DNA of 10,318 nucleotides from Clostridium sp. UBA5530 (lineage in GTDB: Bacteria > Bacillota > Clostridia > Clostridiales > Clostridiaceae), in the NCBI GenBank assembly GCA_002423705.1, contig DINW01000017.1:80181-90498 (forward strand), read 5' to 3'. The notes below the pieces were generated by a model. That model searched no databases and was not told where the DNA came from. It saw only the letters and a program-made list of their open reading frames with translations. Below are positions 1 through 7,529 of the stretch, one piece after another. Position 1 is the first letter of the stretch, and every line of letters begins with the position of its first letter. The position numbers were made by a program, and so were the translations under genes.

Positions 1-361
1 TGTAGCTTTCTCTAAAGTGTCTTACTATCTCCTCATTGCTATATCCATCATTTATCATTTCTAAAGCTATTTTACTAGGTCTTATCCCTACTAAGGTACC
101 CCATGGTAAAGTCTTATCTGTTATTTTAGATAAAAATTTAAAGACTTCTCTCTTAATATATTCTTTATTTATTTCTTCATGAAATTCTTCTTTAGAATAA
201 CAATGATCACTTTTAATATATATATAGTTTTCTTCTATTTCTACTATAAAATCCCCTTGTTCTTCTACGAATTTTATATCTCTGTAAGGGTAAAATAAAT
301 TAAAAATTTGATACACATCATATCTATATTTTAAGTTGTTTAAATTAATATTAAGTTCCAT
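1..361 (-). CDS. hemZ: HemZ-type oxygen-independent coproporphyrinogen III oxidase-like protein, N-terminal part (3' end outside window)
   Basis: Only the first 120 residues are inside the window, and the frame is still open at base 1. The start is ATG at 361-359, with an AGGAGAT ribosome binding site about 5 nt upstream and a gap of 11 nt to the metallo-hydrolase gene before it. The diagnostic stretch is LPWGTLVGIRPSKIA at about residues 85-99, which is the conserved region preceding the radical SAM domain in clostridial HemZ proteins. The region before it is the poorly conserved, acidic and tyrosine-rich N-terminal domain expected of that family. The CxxxCxxC cluster motif would lie beyond the window, so catalytic competence cannot be judged. 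Family members are annotated as coproporphyrinogen dehydrogenases; their exact reaction in clostridia lacking a full haem pathway is uncertain. The gene is probably the fourth of a rel-dtd-hydrolase-hemZ transcription unit. Confidence 0.85.
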   Translation of the reverse strand, partial: MELNINLNNLKYRYDVYQIFNLFYPYRDIKFVEEQGDFIVEIEENYIYIKSDHCYSKEEFHEEINKEYIKREVFKFLSKITDKTLPWGTLVGIRPSKIALEMINDGYSNEEIVRHFRESY

Positions 362-372
362 TTTATCTCCTA

Positions 373-981
373 TTATTTTAAAAATGGATTAGCCTTTCTC
401 TCTGCTCCTATGGTGGAGCTAGATCCGTGACCACACCATACTTTTGTATCATCTGATAACACCATAAGTTTTTCCTTTATGCTATTTATCAAAGCTTCGT
501 GGGATCCTCCTGGAAGATCAGATCTTCCAACGGATTTAAAAAATAAAGTGTCTCCTGTAAATACATTTTCTTTGGATAAATAGCACACTCCTCCTGGAGT
601 ATGCCCTGGAGTTTCTAACACTTTAAACTGTAAAGCTCCAGCTTTTATCACATCTCCATCTTTCACATTGTAGTCCACAGTTTCATTTGGTCCAAGAGTT
701 CCAAAAATATAAGCTTTCTCCTTAATCAATCTTTCATCATATTCATGAAGGTACACTGGAGCATCATATACTTTTTTAAAGTTCATAACTCCAGACACAT
801 GATCCACATGTCCATGGGTCAAAAGTATAGCTTTAACATTTCCATGAAGTTCCTTTATTTCTTGTATTATGTCATCTTCATCTCCGCCTATATCTATAAC
901 CACTGTATCTTTAGTATCCTCATCCATAATAATATAGCAATTAGCAGCATAAATTCCTGCTGGTATTCTCTTTATGATCAT
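373..981 (-). CDS. MBL-fold metallo-hydrolase, glyoxalase II-like
   Basis: A 202-residue single-domain metallo-beta-lactamase-fold hydrolase. All metal-binding motifs are visible: THGHVDH at residues 55-61 (H56, H58, D60, H61), GHTPGG at 126-131 (H127), FTGDTLF at 141-147 (bridging D144) and CGHG at 183-186 (H185). This set is typical of a di-metal centre in glyoxalase II-like proteins. The length and the lack of the C-terminal helical domain of classical glyoxalase II place it with the short YcbL-like group. The real substrate is unknown; a thioester such as S-lactoylglutathione is only a family-level guess, and clostridia often lack glutathione. ATG at 981-979 is preceded by GGAGGG about 9 nt away, in the 16 nt gap after dtd. 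It is probably cotranscribed with dtd and hemZ. Confidence 0.9.
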   Translation of the reverse strand: MIIKRIPAGIYAANCYIIMDEDTKDTVVIDIGGDEDDIIQEIKELHGNVKAILLTHGHVDHVSGVMNFKKVYDAPVYLHEYDERLIKEKAYIFGTLGPNETVDYNVKDGDVIKAGALQFKVLETPGHTPGGVCYLSKENVFTGDTLFFKSVGRSDLPGGSHEALINSIKEKLMVLSDDTKVWCGHGSSSTIGAERKANPFLK

Positions 982-997
982 TTTACTTTCCCTCCAG

Positions 998-1441
998 CTA
1001 TTTCTTACTTTCTATTATCAATGTCACTGGTCCATCATTTTCAATGGATACCTCCATGTCAGCACCAAAAACTCCTGTTTCTACTTTACTTACATCTTCT
1101 CTACAGCTTTTTATAAAGTCTTCATAAAGAATTTTTGCTTCTTCCCCTGCCAGTGCCTCCATAAAATTTGGCCTTCTTCCTTTTCTGCAATCCCCATACA
1201 AAGTAAATTGGGAAACTATAAGCAGTTCCCCTCCTACATCTATCAAGGACTTATTAAGCTTACCTTCCTCGTCTTCAAATATCCTTAAGTTTATTACTTT
1301 ATCCTTTAAATACTTTACATCTTCTATAGTATCACCTTTGCAAATTCCAAGTAGCACATTTAGCCCCTTGTCTATACTCCCTACTACCTTTCCATCTACA
1401 ATAACCTTAGATTTACTAACTCTTTGAACAACTACCTTCAT
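998..1441 (-). CDS. dtd: D-aminoacyl-tRNA deacylase
   Basis: A 147-residue protein of normal length for DTD, which hydrolyses D-amino acids (and glycine mischarged on tRNA-Ala) from tRNA and so keeps D-residues out of proteins. The N-terminus MKVVVQRVSKSKV is typical of the family. The active-site motif SQFTLYGDC lies at 77-85 with the conserved Thr80, followed by RKGRRPNF. The second signature, GPVTL, lies at 137-141 near the C-terminus and contributes the cis-proline chirality filter. No residue of these motifs appears to be missing. The ATG at 1441-1439 follows rel by 18 nt with a weak GGATGTG ribosome binding site, which suggests expression by read-through from the rel transcript. The rel-dtd pair is conserved in many Firmicutes, including Bacillus subtilis. 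Confidence 0.96.
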   Translation of the reverse strand: MKVVVQRVSKSKVIVDGKVVGSIDKGLNVLLGICKGDTIEDVKYLKDKVINLRIFEDEEGKLNKSLIDVGGELLIVSQFTLYGDCRKGRRPNFMEALAGEEAKILYEDFIKSCREDVSKVETGVFGADMEVSIENDGPVTLIIESKK

Positions 1442-1459
1442 AAAATCACATCCATATAA

Positions 1460-3628
1460 CTAGTTTTCTATTCTTGAAACATCAAGTACTCCTTTAATCC
1501 TTTTAATTCTCTTTATTATATTATTTAGTTCATCGACACTAGTAATTTTAAGTTTTACATGGCCGATAAAAAGTCCCTCACTATTAGCCTTAGCATTTAA
1601 TGCATCTATTTGCACCTTTAATTCAGTAATAGCTAGTGTAACCTCTGAAAGTATTCCTGATCTATCTTCCGCTCTTATTTGAATTTCAGTTATATATCCA
1701 TCTTTTCCTGCTCTAGCCCAGGATACTTCAACTAACTTATCCTTTTCATTGACAGGGATATTATATATATTTTTACAGTCTTTCCTGTGAATAGATATAC
1801 CCTTTCCCCTAGTTATATATCCTATTATTTCATCCCCTGGTACTGGACTACAACACTTTGCAAATCTTACAAGAACATTAGTTAAACCTTTTACATTTAC
1901 ACCAATACTATTATTCTTTACAGGTTCCTTTGTAACCTTCTTATTGCCTTCTAAAAGGTCTTCCACAGTTTTTTCTTCTTCATTTTTATGGATAAAAGGC
2001 TCCTTTAACTTAGTAACCACAATAGAAGCCATTATTACTCCAGCTCCTACATCGCAAAACAAATCATCTATGGAGTTAAAATTATACCTTTTTATAAGCT
2101 TTTCGAAAATTTCTCCCTTAGCTAGCTCTGCAAAATTGAAACCTTGCCTTTTAGCTTCTTTCTCTAGAACCTCTTTACCCTTTGTTATATTTTCCTCTCT
2201 CTTTTGCTTTTTAAACCAAGATCTTATCTTGCTTTTAGCTTGATTAGATTTAGCAATATTAAGCCAATCTATATTTGGGCCTTTGGCAGAAGATGAGGTT
2301 AAAATTTCAATTATTTCTCCTGTTTTTAAATGATAATCTAATGTTACCATTTTCCCATTTACCTTAGCTCCAATACACCTATTGCCAATATCCGTATGTA
2401 TTCTATAAGCAAAATCTATTGGCGTTGCATCTTGAGGTAAATTAATTACTACTCCTTTAGGAGTAAATACAAAAACTTCATCAGAAAATAAGTCTATTTT
2501 AAAACCTTCCATAAACTCTTCCGCATCAGCAGTTTCTCTTTGCCAATCTAACATTTCTCTAATCCAAGATAGCTTCATATCAAAATTGCTACTATCATTG
2601 GCACCTTCTTTATACTTCCAATGAGCAGCTATTCCATACTCTGCTGTTTTATGCATTTCAAAGGTTCTAATCTGTATTTCAAAAGTCTTTCCTTGAGGTC
2701 CAATTACTGTAGTGTGAAGAGACTGGTACATATTAGGCTTAGGCATAGCTATATAGTCTTTAAATCTCCCGGGAATAGGTCTATATACTGTATGAACTAT
2801 ACCTAAGGCTGCATAACAATCCTTTATATTTGATACTAAAATTCTTATAGCCGTAAGATCAAATATTTGGTCTATGGTCTTATTCTTAGTGACCATTTTT
2901 CTATATATGCTATAAAAATGTTTAGGTCTCCCATCTATATCTGCCTCAATATTAGAACTCTGAAGTCTTCCTTTTAAATCTACTATGACTGATGATATAT
3001 AATCTTCTCTTTCCGCTCTTTTCTCTGCTATTTTATGTACCAAATCATAATATTCCTCAGGATTCATATATCTAAAAGATAAATCCTCTAATTCCCATTT
3101 TATTTTAGACATTCCTAACCTATGGGCTAAAGGTGCATAAATATCAAAGGTTTCCTTTGCTTTTAGTTTTTGCTTGTCCTCAGGCCTAAATTTAAGGGTT
3201 CTCATATTATGAAGTCTATCTGCTAGTTTTATTAAAATCACCCTAATATCCTTAGTCATAGCAAGAAGCATCTTTCTTACATTGTCTGCCTGCCTTTCTT
3301 CCTTTGACTTATATTGAATTTTTTCTAATTTAGTTACCCCGTCCACTAAATTAGCGATCTCTTCATTAAACAATTCCTTAATGTCATCATAGGTATATTC
3401 TGTATCTTCTACAACATCATGTAAGAGTCCTGCAACCACAGTGTTTGTATCCAATCCCATATCTATGAGTATACACGCCACTTCTACAGGGTGAATTATA
3501 TAGGGCTCTCCCGATTCTCTTTTTTGGTCTTTATGAGCATTTTCAGCCACTTTGTAGGCTTTTTCAACCATTTCCTTATCTACATTACTATTATTCATTT
3601 GTATCCTGTCCAATAGTTTATCGAGCAT
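1460..3628 (-). CDS. rel: Bifunctional (p)ppGpp synthetase/hydrolase, RelA/SpoT homologue
   Basis: A 722-residue long RSH enzyme that makes (p)ppGpp from ATP and GDP/GTP during amino-acid starvation and degrades it otherwise. The N-terminal HD hydrolase domain looks active: H46 in HPVEV, H70-D71 in LLHDVVEDT, and LADRLHN at 135-141. The synthetase domain follows at about 230-340, with RFKDYI at 288-293 and EIQIRT at 317-322. The RxKD form of the first motif is that of bifunctional enzymes, unlike the ExDD form of synthetase-only RelA. A TGS domain lies at about 382-444. The zinc-finger/conserved-cysteine domain has C592, C593, H614 and C618, and an ACT domain lies at about 646-720. ATG at 3628-3626 has GAGGAG about 10 nt upstream. 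The gene has its own promoter and a leader hairpin, so it can be expressed apart from apt. dtd follows after 18 nt. Confidence 0.97.
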   Translation of the reverse strand: MLDKLLDRIQMNNSNVDKEMVEKAYKVAENAHKDQKRESGEPYIIHPVEVACILIDMGLDTNTVVAGLLHDVVEDTEYTYDDIKELFNEEIANLVDGVTKLEKIQYKSKEERQADNVRKMLLAMTKDIRVILIKLADRLHNMRTLKFRPEDKQKLKAKETFDIYAPLAHRLGMSKIKWELEDLSFRYMNPEEYYDLVHKIAEKRAEREDYISSVIVDLKGRLQSSNIEADIDGRPKHFYSIYRKMVTKNKTIDQIFDLTAIRILVSNIKDCYAALGIVHTVYRPIPGRFKDYIAMPKPNMYQSLHTTVIGPQGKTFEIQIRTFEMHKTAEYGIAAHWKYKEGANDSSNFDMKLSWIREMLDWQRETADAEEFMEGFKIDLFSDEVFVFTPKGVVINLPQDATPIDFAYRIHTDIGNRCIGAKVNGKMVTLDYHLKTGEIIEILTSSSAKGPNIDWLNIAKSNQAKSKIRSWFKKQKREENITKGKEVLEKEAKRQGFNFAELAKGEIFEKLIKRYNFNSIDDLFCDVGAGVIMASIVVTKLKEPFIHKNEEEKTVEDLLEGNKKVTKEPVKNNSIGVNVKGLTNVLVRFAKCCSPVPGDEIIGYITRGKGISIHRKDCKNIYNIPVNEKDKLVEVSWARAGKDGYITEIQIRAEDRSGILSEVTLAITELKVQIDALNAKANSEGLFIGHVKLKITSVDELNNIIKRIKRIKGVLDVSRIEN

Positions 3629-3671
3629 CTGGATTTCTCTCCTCTTTTAAAACAAAACTTCATAATATCAA

Positions 3672-3693
3672 AGGCTGGTTTATGAACCAGCCT
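3672..3693. terminator. Hairpin in the rel leader, terminator-like
   Basis: A perfect 9-bp GC-containing stem (3672-3680 with 3685-3693) with a 4-nt loop, between apt and rel. On the plus strand it is followed by A and then six T (3694-3700), a good intrinsic terminator for transcription antisense to rel. On the minus strand, in the direction of the genes, the following run is only TTTGATATT, so it would be a weak terminator. It lies just downstream of the predicted rel start site, so it is both the likely end of the apt transcript and a structure at the very 5' end of the rel mRNA. The assignment of direction is inference. Confidence 0.6.
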
Positions 3694-3706
3694 ATTTTTT
3701 AAGTAA

Positions 3707-3735
3707 ATTATATAATAATGTGTAGAAATTTGCAA
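3707..3735 (-). promoter_or_regulatory. Predicted vegetative promoter of rel
   Basis: On the minus strand TTGCAA (3735-3730), a 17-nt spacer and a perfect TATAAT (3712-3707) form a sigma-A type promoter. The expected start site is near 3700, giving a leader of about 70 nt that contains the hairpin at 3672-3693. The promoter lies in the 130-nt gap after apt, so rel, dtd, the metallo-hydrolase and hemZ can be transcribed independently of apt. Confidence 0.7.
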
Positions 3736-3758
3736 TTGTAATTTATAATAGGCACAGA

Positions 3759-4277
3759 CTATATATCATACTTAACTAAGCTGTTTACTTCATAAGATTC
3801 TAATTTTGATCTTCCTTTTAGCTCTGTAAGCTCTATAACAAAGTTTAGCGAAACTACTTCTCCACCAGCTTCTTCTACAAGCTTAGCTACTGTTTGGATA
3901 GTTCCACCTGTTGCTAATAAGTCATCTACTATAGCAACTCTTTGACCTTTCTTTATTGCATCTTTGTGTATTTGCAATTCATCTGAGCCGTATTCTAAGT
4001 CATAGGATATACTCAACGTTTCACAGGGAAGTTTGCCCTTCTTTCTAACTGGCACAAATCCTGCTCCTAATGCATAAGCTACAGGTACCCCAAATATAAA
4101 ACCTCTAGCCTCTGGTCCTACTACTATATCTACGCTTTCATCCTTTAATAATTCAACTAATTTATCAGTGGTTTCTTTAAGTCCTTCAGCATCTCCAATT
4201 AAAGTTGTGATATCCTTAAAACTGATACCTTCCTTAGGAAAACCTTCTATAATTCTTATCTTATCTTTAATACTCAT
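3759..4277 (-). CDS. apt: Adenine phosphoribosyltransferase
   Basis: A 172-residue cytoplasmic purine-salvage enzyme converting adenine and PRPP to AMP and pyrophosphate, full length for the family. The type I phosphoribosyltransferase signature VAIVDDLLATGGT lies at 114-126 and binds the ribose phosphate of PRPP. GPEARGFIFG at 54-63 and VRKKGKLP at 77-84 are the other conserved APT segments, and the N-terminal hood reads IRIIEGFPKEGISFKDIT. The ATG at 4277-4275 has GGAGGAG with a 5-nt spacer. Only 42 nt without a terminator separate it from the recJ-like gene upstream, so the two are likely cotranscribed. The order recJ-apt-rel-dtd matches B. subtilis, which supports the synteny argument for the upstream gene. 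Confidence 0.97.
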   Translation of the reverse strand: MSIKDKIRIIEGFPKEGISFKDITTLIGDAEGLKETTDKLVELLKDESVDIVVGPEARGFIFGVPVAYALGAGFVPVRKKGKLPCETLSISYDLEYGSDELQIHKDAIKKGQRVAIVDDLLATGGTIQTVAKLVEEAGGEVVSLNFVIELTELKGRSKLESYEVNSLVKYDI

Positions 4278-4319
4278 TCTAACTCCTCCATATATATAAA
4301 TTTCATTAACTAAAAAATC

Positions 4320-5132
4320 CTATTCCTTAAATAGATATTTAGAAATTTGTTCTGCTCTATACTCATTAGAAGTAGTAAGAAGTTCAACCACAATTCTTGC
4401 ATTATCACTTTTTCCTACCGCATTACCGCTAGGGGTAATAGCACTTATAATTTTTTCCAGTTGCTCTTCTTTATCTTCATATAAGTTATGTAATTTCATT
4501 AGAGCTCTTAGGCCTTTGTTCTTACTATGAGGAAGATAATTAAGTCCTTCTTTATAAAATATAAGGTTTTCTCCCCTAATCTTTTTTGAGGAAGAAGCTA
4601 TTCCAAGCATAGCTAAATCTATATATCTATTTATATTTTTTATATTATAATAAACTCCTATTGCTTGAGTAAACTTAAAGGTGAGGGAACTTAATGATAA
4701 TCTTTTATCACTAATAACCACAGAATTTAGGGGTCTGCTTTCTATTTCATCTTTTATTGATATAGTATCTATTCCTAAATCATGAAGGTTATCTTCCTGT
4801 TTTTTACTTTCTATACTAGGACCTATGGAAATTATTAAAGATGCTCCTAAGATTTTTATATGACTTTTAACATCATCTGTAAATATATATTCTCTACCAG
4901 ATTCCTCAGATATAAAATATTCTACGTCTGAGTTTAAGTATTTTAAAAGAATCATAAGTAAAGCACAACTGCATATGCTATCCACAGTACTAGAACCATA
5001 GATTACAATTTTCTCTCGTTCATTTATAGCTTTAGCTATCCTATTTATGGCTCCATCCATATGAGAAATCAAAAAAGGATTATATCCTAAGACACGATTT
5101 GGACGGCATATATTTTCCCATATTTTTTGCAT
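4320..5132 (-). CDS. RecJ-like DHH-domain protein, apparently catalytically inactive and lacking DHHA1
   Basis: A 270-residue protein at the place normally held by recJ. Its whole length follows the RecJ DHH core: KIVIYGSSTVDS at 41-52 matches the KIVIYGDYDVDG type motif I, LIISIGPS at 99-106 matches LIITVDCG, LGIDTISIKDE at 119-129 matches the LGIDVIITDHH region, YIDLAMLGIASS at 170-181 matches the YLDLVALGTIAD region, and ITPSGNAVG at 232-240 matches GPRINAAG. The metal ligands are gone: DYD is SST, DCG is GPS, DHH is KDE and the last Asp is Ser; only D51 remains. The protein ends where the DHHA1 domain should begin. I chose ATG at 5132-5130 (GGAGGAG, 6-nt spacer) because a GTG at 5147 overlaps that ribosome binding site. 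The frame is intact and has a strong promoter, which argues against simple decay. Function is unknown; a binding or scaffold role is inference. Confidence 0.75.
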   Translation of the reverse strand: MQKIWENICRPNRVLGYNPFLISHMDGAINRIAKAINEREKIVIYGSSTVDSICSCALLMILLKYLNSDVEYFISEESGREYIFTDDVKSHIKILGASLIISIGPSIESKKQEDNLHDLGIDTISIKDEIESRPLNSVVISDKRLSLSSLTFKFTQAIGVYYNIKNINRYIDLAMLGIASSSKKIRGENLIFYKEGLNYLPHSKNKGLRALMKLHNLYEDKEEQLEKIISAITPSGNAVGKSDNARIVVELLTTSNEYRAEQISKYLFKE

Positions 5133-5165
5133 ATCTAACTCCTCCACCTTAATGAAAACATATAT

Positions 5166-5194
5166 ATTATATAGGAAAATACTCTGTTTGACAA
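5166..5194 (-). promoter_or_regulatory. Predicted vegetative promoter of the recJ-like gene and apt
   Basis: TTGTCA (5194-5189), a 17-nt spacer and a perfect TATAAT (5171-5166) on the minus strand. The expected start site is near 5159, leaving a short leader of about 27 nt before the ATG at 5132. It lies directly downstream of the secDF terminator, so the recJ-like gene and apt form a separate unit. Confidence 0.8.
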
Positions 5195-5212
5195 ATGTTT
5201 TAGATTAAAATA

Positions 5213-5245
5213 GTATAAATCCTCTAAAAACTAGAGGATTTATAC
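5213..5245 (-). terminator. Intrinsic terminator of secDF
   Basis: A perfect 14-bp stem (5213-5226 with 5232-5245) with a 5-nt loop begins 3 nt after the secDF stop codon. In the direction of secDF it is followed by TATTTTAATC, a moderately T-rich run. The position immediately before a new promoter supports its role as the secDF terminator. Confidence 0.85.
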
Positions 5246-5248
5246 AAA

Positions 5249-7396
5249 TTATGCTTTAACTGCTTTATTCTTTTTAACTTTATTTTTTAGCATTACCCAC
5301 ACTGGACTAGCTATAAATATGGAAGAATATGCCCCTGAAGTTATACCTATTATAAGAGGAAACGCAAACTCTCTTACTGATGGTACAAATATATATACAC
5401 AAACTATAGTAATCAAGGTAGTAAGCACTGTATTTATAGATCTTGTCATAGTTTGATTTATACTTCCATTAGCTAATTCTGTAGCAGAAGCTCTTCTGCT
5501 GTTTTTAGAGTTTTCCCTTATTCTATCAAAAATTACTATAGTATCATTGATGGAATACCCTACTATGGTAAGTACTGCTGCTATGAAAGGTGAATTTACT
5601 GGCACTTGGAAAATAGCATATACTGATACTGTTATCAATAGATCATGTATCAATGCAATTATTGCTGCAAATCCAAATTTGAATTCAAATCTTACAGCTA
5701 CATATATAAGCATTGCCACTGTAGCAACTAATAAAGCTAAAACCGCTTTATTGGTTAGTTCCTTTCCTACTGCTGCTCCTATTTGATCTTCTGACACCAA
5801 TGCTTTATCTTCCAAAGAATACTTTGTCTTAAGCTCACCAAACATTTCTTTAACCTTGGTGCTATCTAAACTGTTGCTCTTTATCTCCAGTTGAGTTTCT
5901 TCAACCTTGTTAGAAATTACATCATTAGCGTACTTTTTAACTATATCTTCTACTTCTTGTTTGTCAAAATCTTTACCAAAATCTACTATTACTTGAGTAC
6001 CGCCTTTAAAATCAATACCAAAGTTCATTCCTCTAAAAGCTAAGGATCCCATTCCAATTACTATTATTATAATAGAAGCTGTAAACCAAATCTTAGTCTT
6101 TTCTATAATCTTTAATTTGGTATGCTTCTCGCCTCCATTAACTTTTACTCCTAGCAAAGACGGCTTCCTTAGTATGCCCATATCTGCTGCTAAATTCATC
6201 AATATTCTAGTAATCACAACTGCTGTAAACATACTAATTAATACACCTATAGCAAGAGTAACAGCAAATCCCTTTACTCCTCCTGAACCTAAAAAGTACA
6301 ATACAAGAGCAGCTATTATTGTAGTTATATTTGAGTCTAATATAGATGAAAGGGCTCTATGAAATCCTGCATCTATAGAAGACTTTACAGACTTTCCTGT
6401 GGACATTTCTTCTTTTATTCTCTCAAATATCAGTACGTTAGCATCTACTGCCATACCAATGGTCAATAAAAGTCCTGCAATTCCTGGTAATGAAAGCACA
6501 ACTCCTACTTGAGCAAAAGTTAACATTACTAAAAGTATAAATACAGAAAGAGCTATATCTGCTATAAATCCTGGAACTCTATAATATAGTATCATAAATA
6601 AAAATACTAAACTAACACCAACGACACCAGCTTTTACAGCATTAGGAGTAGCATTGCTTCCTAATGTTGGTCCTACAGTTTTTACAGAAGCAGTTTTTAA
6701 TGTTACTGGCAATGCTCCAGATTGTATTATCCCAGCTAAGCTCTTAGCTTCTTCCACGCTGGAACTACCAGATATGACAGCTTTACCATCTCTTATTACT
6801 GCATCAACTCTTGGGTTTGACTGCATTTCGTCATCCATATATATAGCTATATTTTGCTTCAAATATTTTTCTGTGGCTTCGGCAAACTTTGTGGTTCCCT
6901 CTTCATTCAGTTCTAGATTTACAAAGGGTTCATTTTTTTCATCAACCATAGCCTTAGCTTCTTTTACGTCTTTTCCTGTTAATATAACATCACCGTTGGG
7001 GGCCTTAAAGGAAAGCTCTCCTGTCTTAGTTAAAGTCTCTATTATTCCTGCTGAATCAAATTTTCCTGGTATATCTACTCTTATCTTATTATCTCCTTCT
7101 GTAGTTACAGAAGTTTCAGCGACTCCAACTTTATTAACTCTTATGCTTATAAGCTCTTTAGTTCTCTCTATAACTTCTTTGCTTACTTTTTCATCCGATA
7201 CTATTTCTTCAAGGACTGAAACTCCACCTTGAAGGTCTAATCCCTTAGTTATAACTGATTCAAAGGGTAGCACCTCCCAGTTACCAATTTTCAATCCATA
7301 GACACCACTATAAGCCACTAAGGCTACTAAAGCCATAATGCATATAAAAATCGCCCAGCTTTTGCCTTTAGAACTTTTTTTTCCTCTAGCTTTCAT
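5249..7396 (-). CDS. secDF: Fused SecDF protein-export membrane protein
   Basis: A 715-residue protein with SecD and SecF in one chain. It uses the proton motive force to complete Sec-dependent export on the outer face of the membrane. The SecD half has a first membrane helix at about 14-35, the GLDLQGG motif at 52-58, an extracytoplasmic P1 region to about 250, and five helices at about 255-402 with the conserved GMAVDANVLIFERIKEE (D318). The SecF half has a helix at about 437-453, the GIDFKGG motif at 460-466, a smaller external domain, and five helices at about 550-703 with VGYSINDTIVIFDRIRE (D618). The two halves join without a break near 403-436. ATG at 7396-7394 has AGGGGG about 6 nt upstream. 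A run of eight A in codons 5-8 may be prone to slippage. It has its own promoter and terminator, and its functional partner yajC lies about 2.2 kb upstream beyond the SCIFF genes. Confidence 0.97.
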   Translation of the reverse strand: MKARGKKSSKGKSWAIFICIMALVALVAYSGVYGLKIGNWEVLPFESVITKGLDLQGGVSVLEEIVSDEKVSKEVIERTKELISIRVNKVGVAETSVTTEGDNKIRVDIPGKFDSAGIIETLTKTGELSFKAPNGDVILTGKDVKEAKAMVDEKNEPFVNLELNEEGTTKFAEATEKYLKQNIAIYMDDEMQSNPRVDAVIRDGKAVISGSSSVEEAKSLAGIIQSGALPVTLKTASVKTVGPTLGSNATPNAVKAGVVGVSLVFLFMILYYRVPGFIADIALSVFILLVMLTFAQVGVVLSLPGIAGLLLTIGMAVDANVLIFERIKEEMSTGKSVKSSIDAGFHRALSSILDSNITTIIAALVLYFLGSGGVKGFAVTLAIGVLISMFTAVVITRILMNLAADMGILRKPSLLGVKVNGGEKHTKLKIIEKTKIWFTASIIIIVIGMGSLAFRGMNFGIDFKGGTQVIVDFGKDFDKQEVEDIVKKYANDVISNKVEETQLEIKSNSLDSTKVKEMFGELKTKYSLEDKALVSEDQIGAAVGKELTNKAVLALLVATVAMLIYVAVRFEFKFGFAAIIALIHDLLITVSVYAIFQVPVNSPFIAAVLTIVGYSINDTIVIFDRIRENSKNSRRASATELANGSINQTMTRSINTVLTTLITIVCVYIFVPSVREFAFPLIIGITSGAYSSIFIASPVWVMLKNKVKKNKAVKA

Positions 7397-7523
7397 TTTT
7401 TTCCCCCTTCTGCTTTCTGTGACGACTATGCGTCCTAATATTATGATAAGATTTACTTATACTGCTTCTTATTGACAATCTATAAGACTCAGTCTACGAA
7501 TTATTAACACTTTTTATTCTATA
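7397..7523 (-). other. Long secDF leader with small dyad symmetries
   Basis: From the predicted start near 7523 to the secDF ATG the leader is about 127 nt, with no reading frame I would call. It contains a perfect 11-base dyad (AGACT, one base, AGTCT at 7485-7495) about 30 nt after the start site. It also contains a weak 4-bp hairpin (7421-7424 with 7431-7434) about 25 nt before the ATG. Neither resembles a riboswitch known to me. A regulatory role is possible but unproven. Confidence 0.35.
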
Positions 7524-7529
7524 GGCTTA

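Noticed and set aside
4278..4319. A frameshifted remainder of RecJ downstream of the recJ-like gene
   Set aside because: Only 42 nt lie before apt, far too few for DHHA1 and OB domains, and they contain no related sequence.
5133..5147. GTG start adding five residues to the recJ-like protein
   Set aside because: The GTG overlaps the GGAGGAG that is correctly spaced for the ATG at 5132.
6654..7232. 192-codon open frame on the plus strand
   Set aside because: It is wholly antisense to the SecD half of secDF, has Ser/Thr/Leu-rich low-complexity composition and no recognisable domain or ribosome binding site. The other plus-strand frames, such as 745-1116 and 1944-2243, are likewise shadows of real genes.
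7421..7434. Hairpin near the secDF start as a riboswitch expression platform
   Set aside because: The stem is only 4 bp with a 6-nt loop, and no aptamer-like structure precedes it.
7447..7478. A second promoter within the secDF leader (TTGTCA with a TAAATC or TCATAAT -10)
   Set aside because: The -10 candidates are poor at 17 nt or too far away, while the promoter at 7530-7558 is near consensus.
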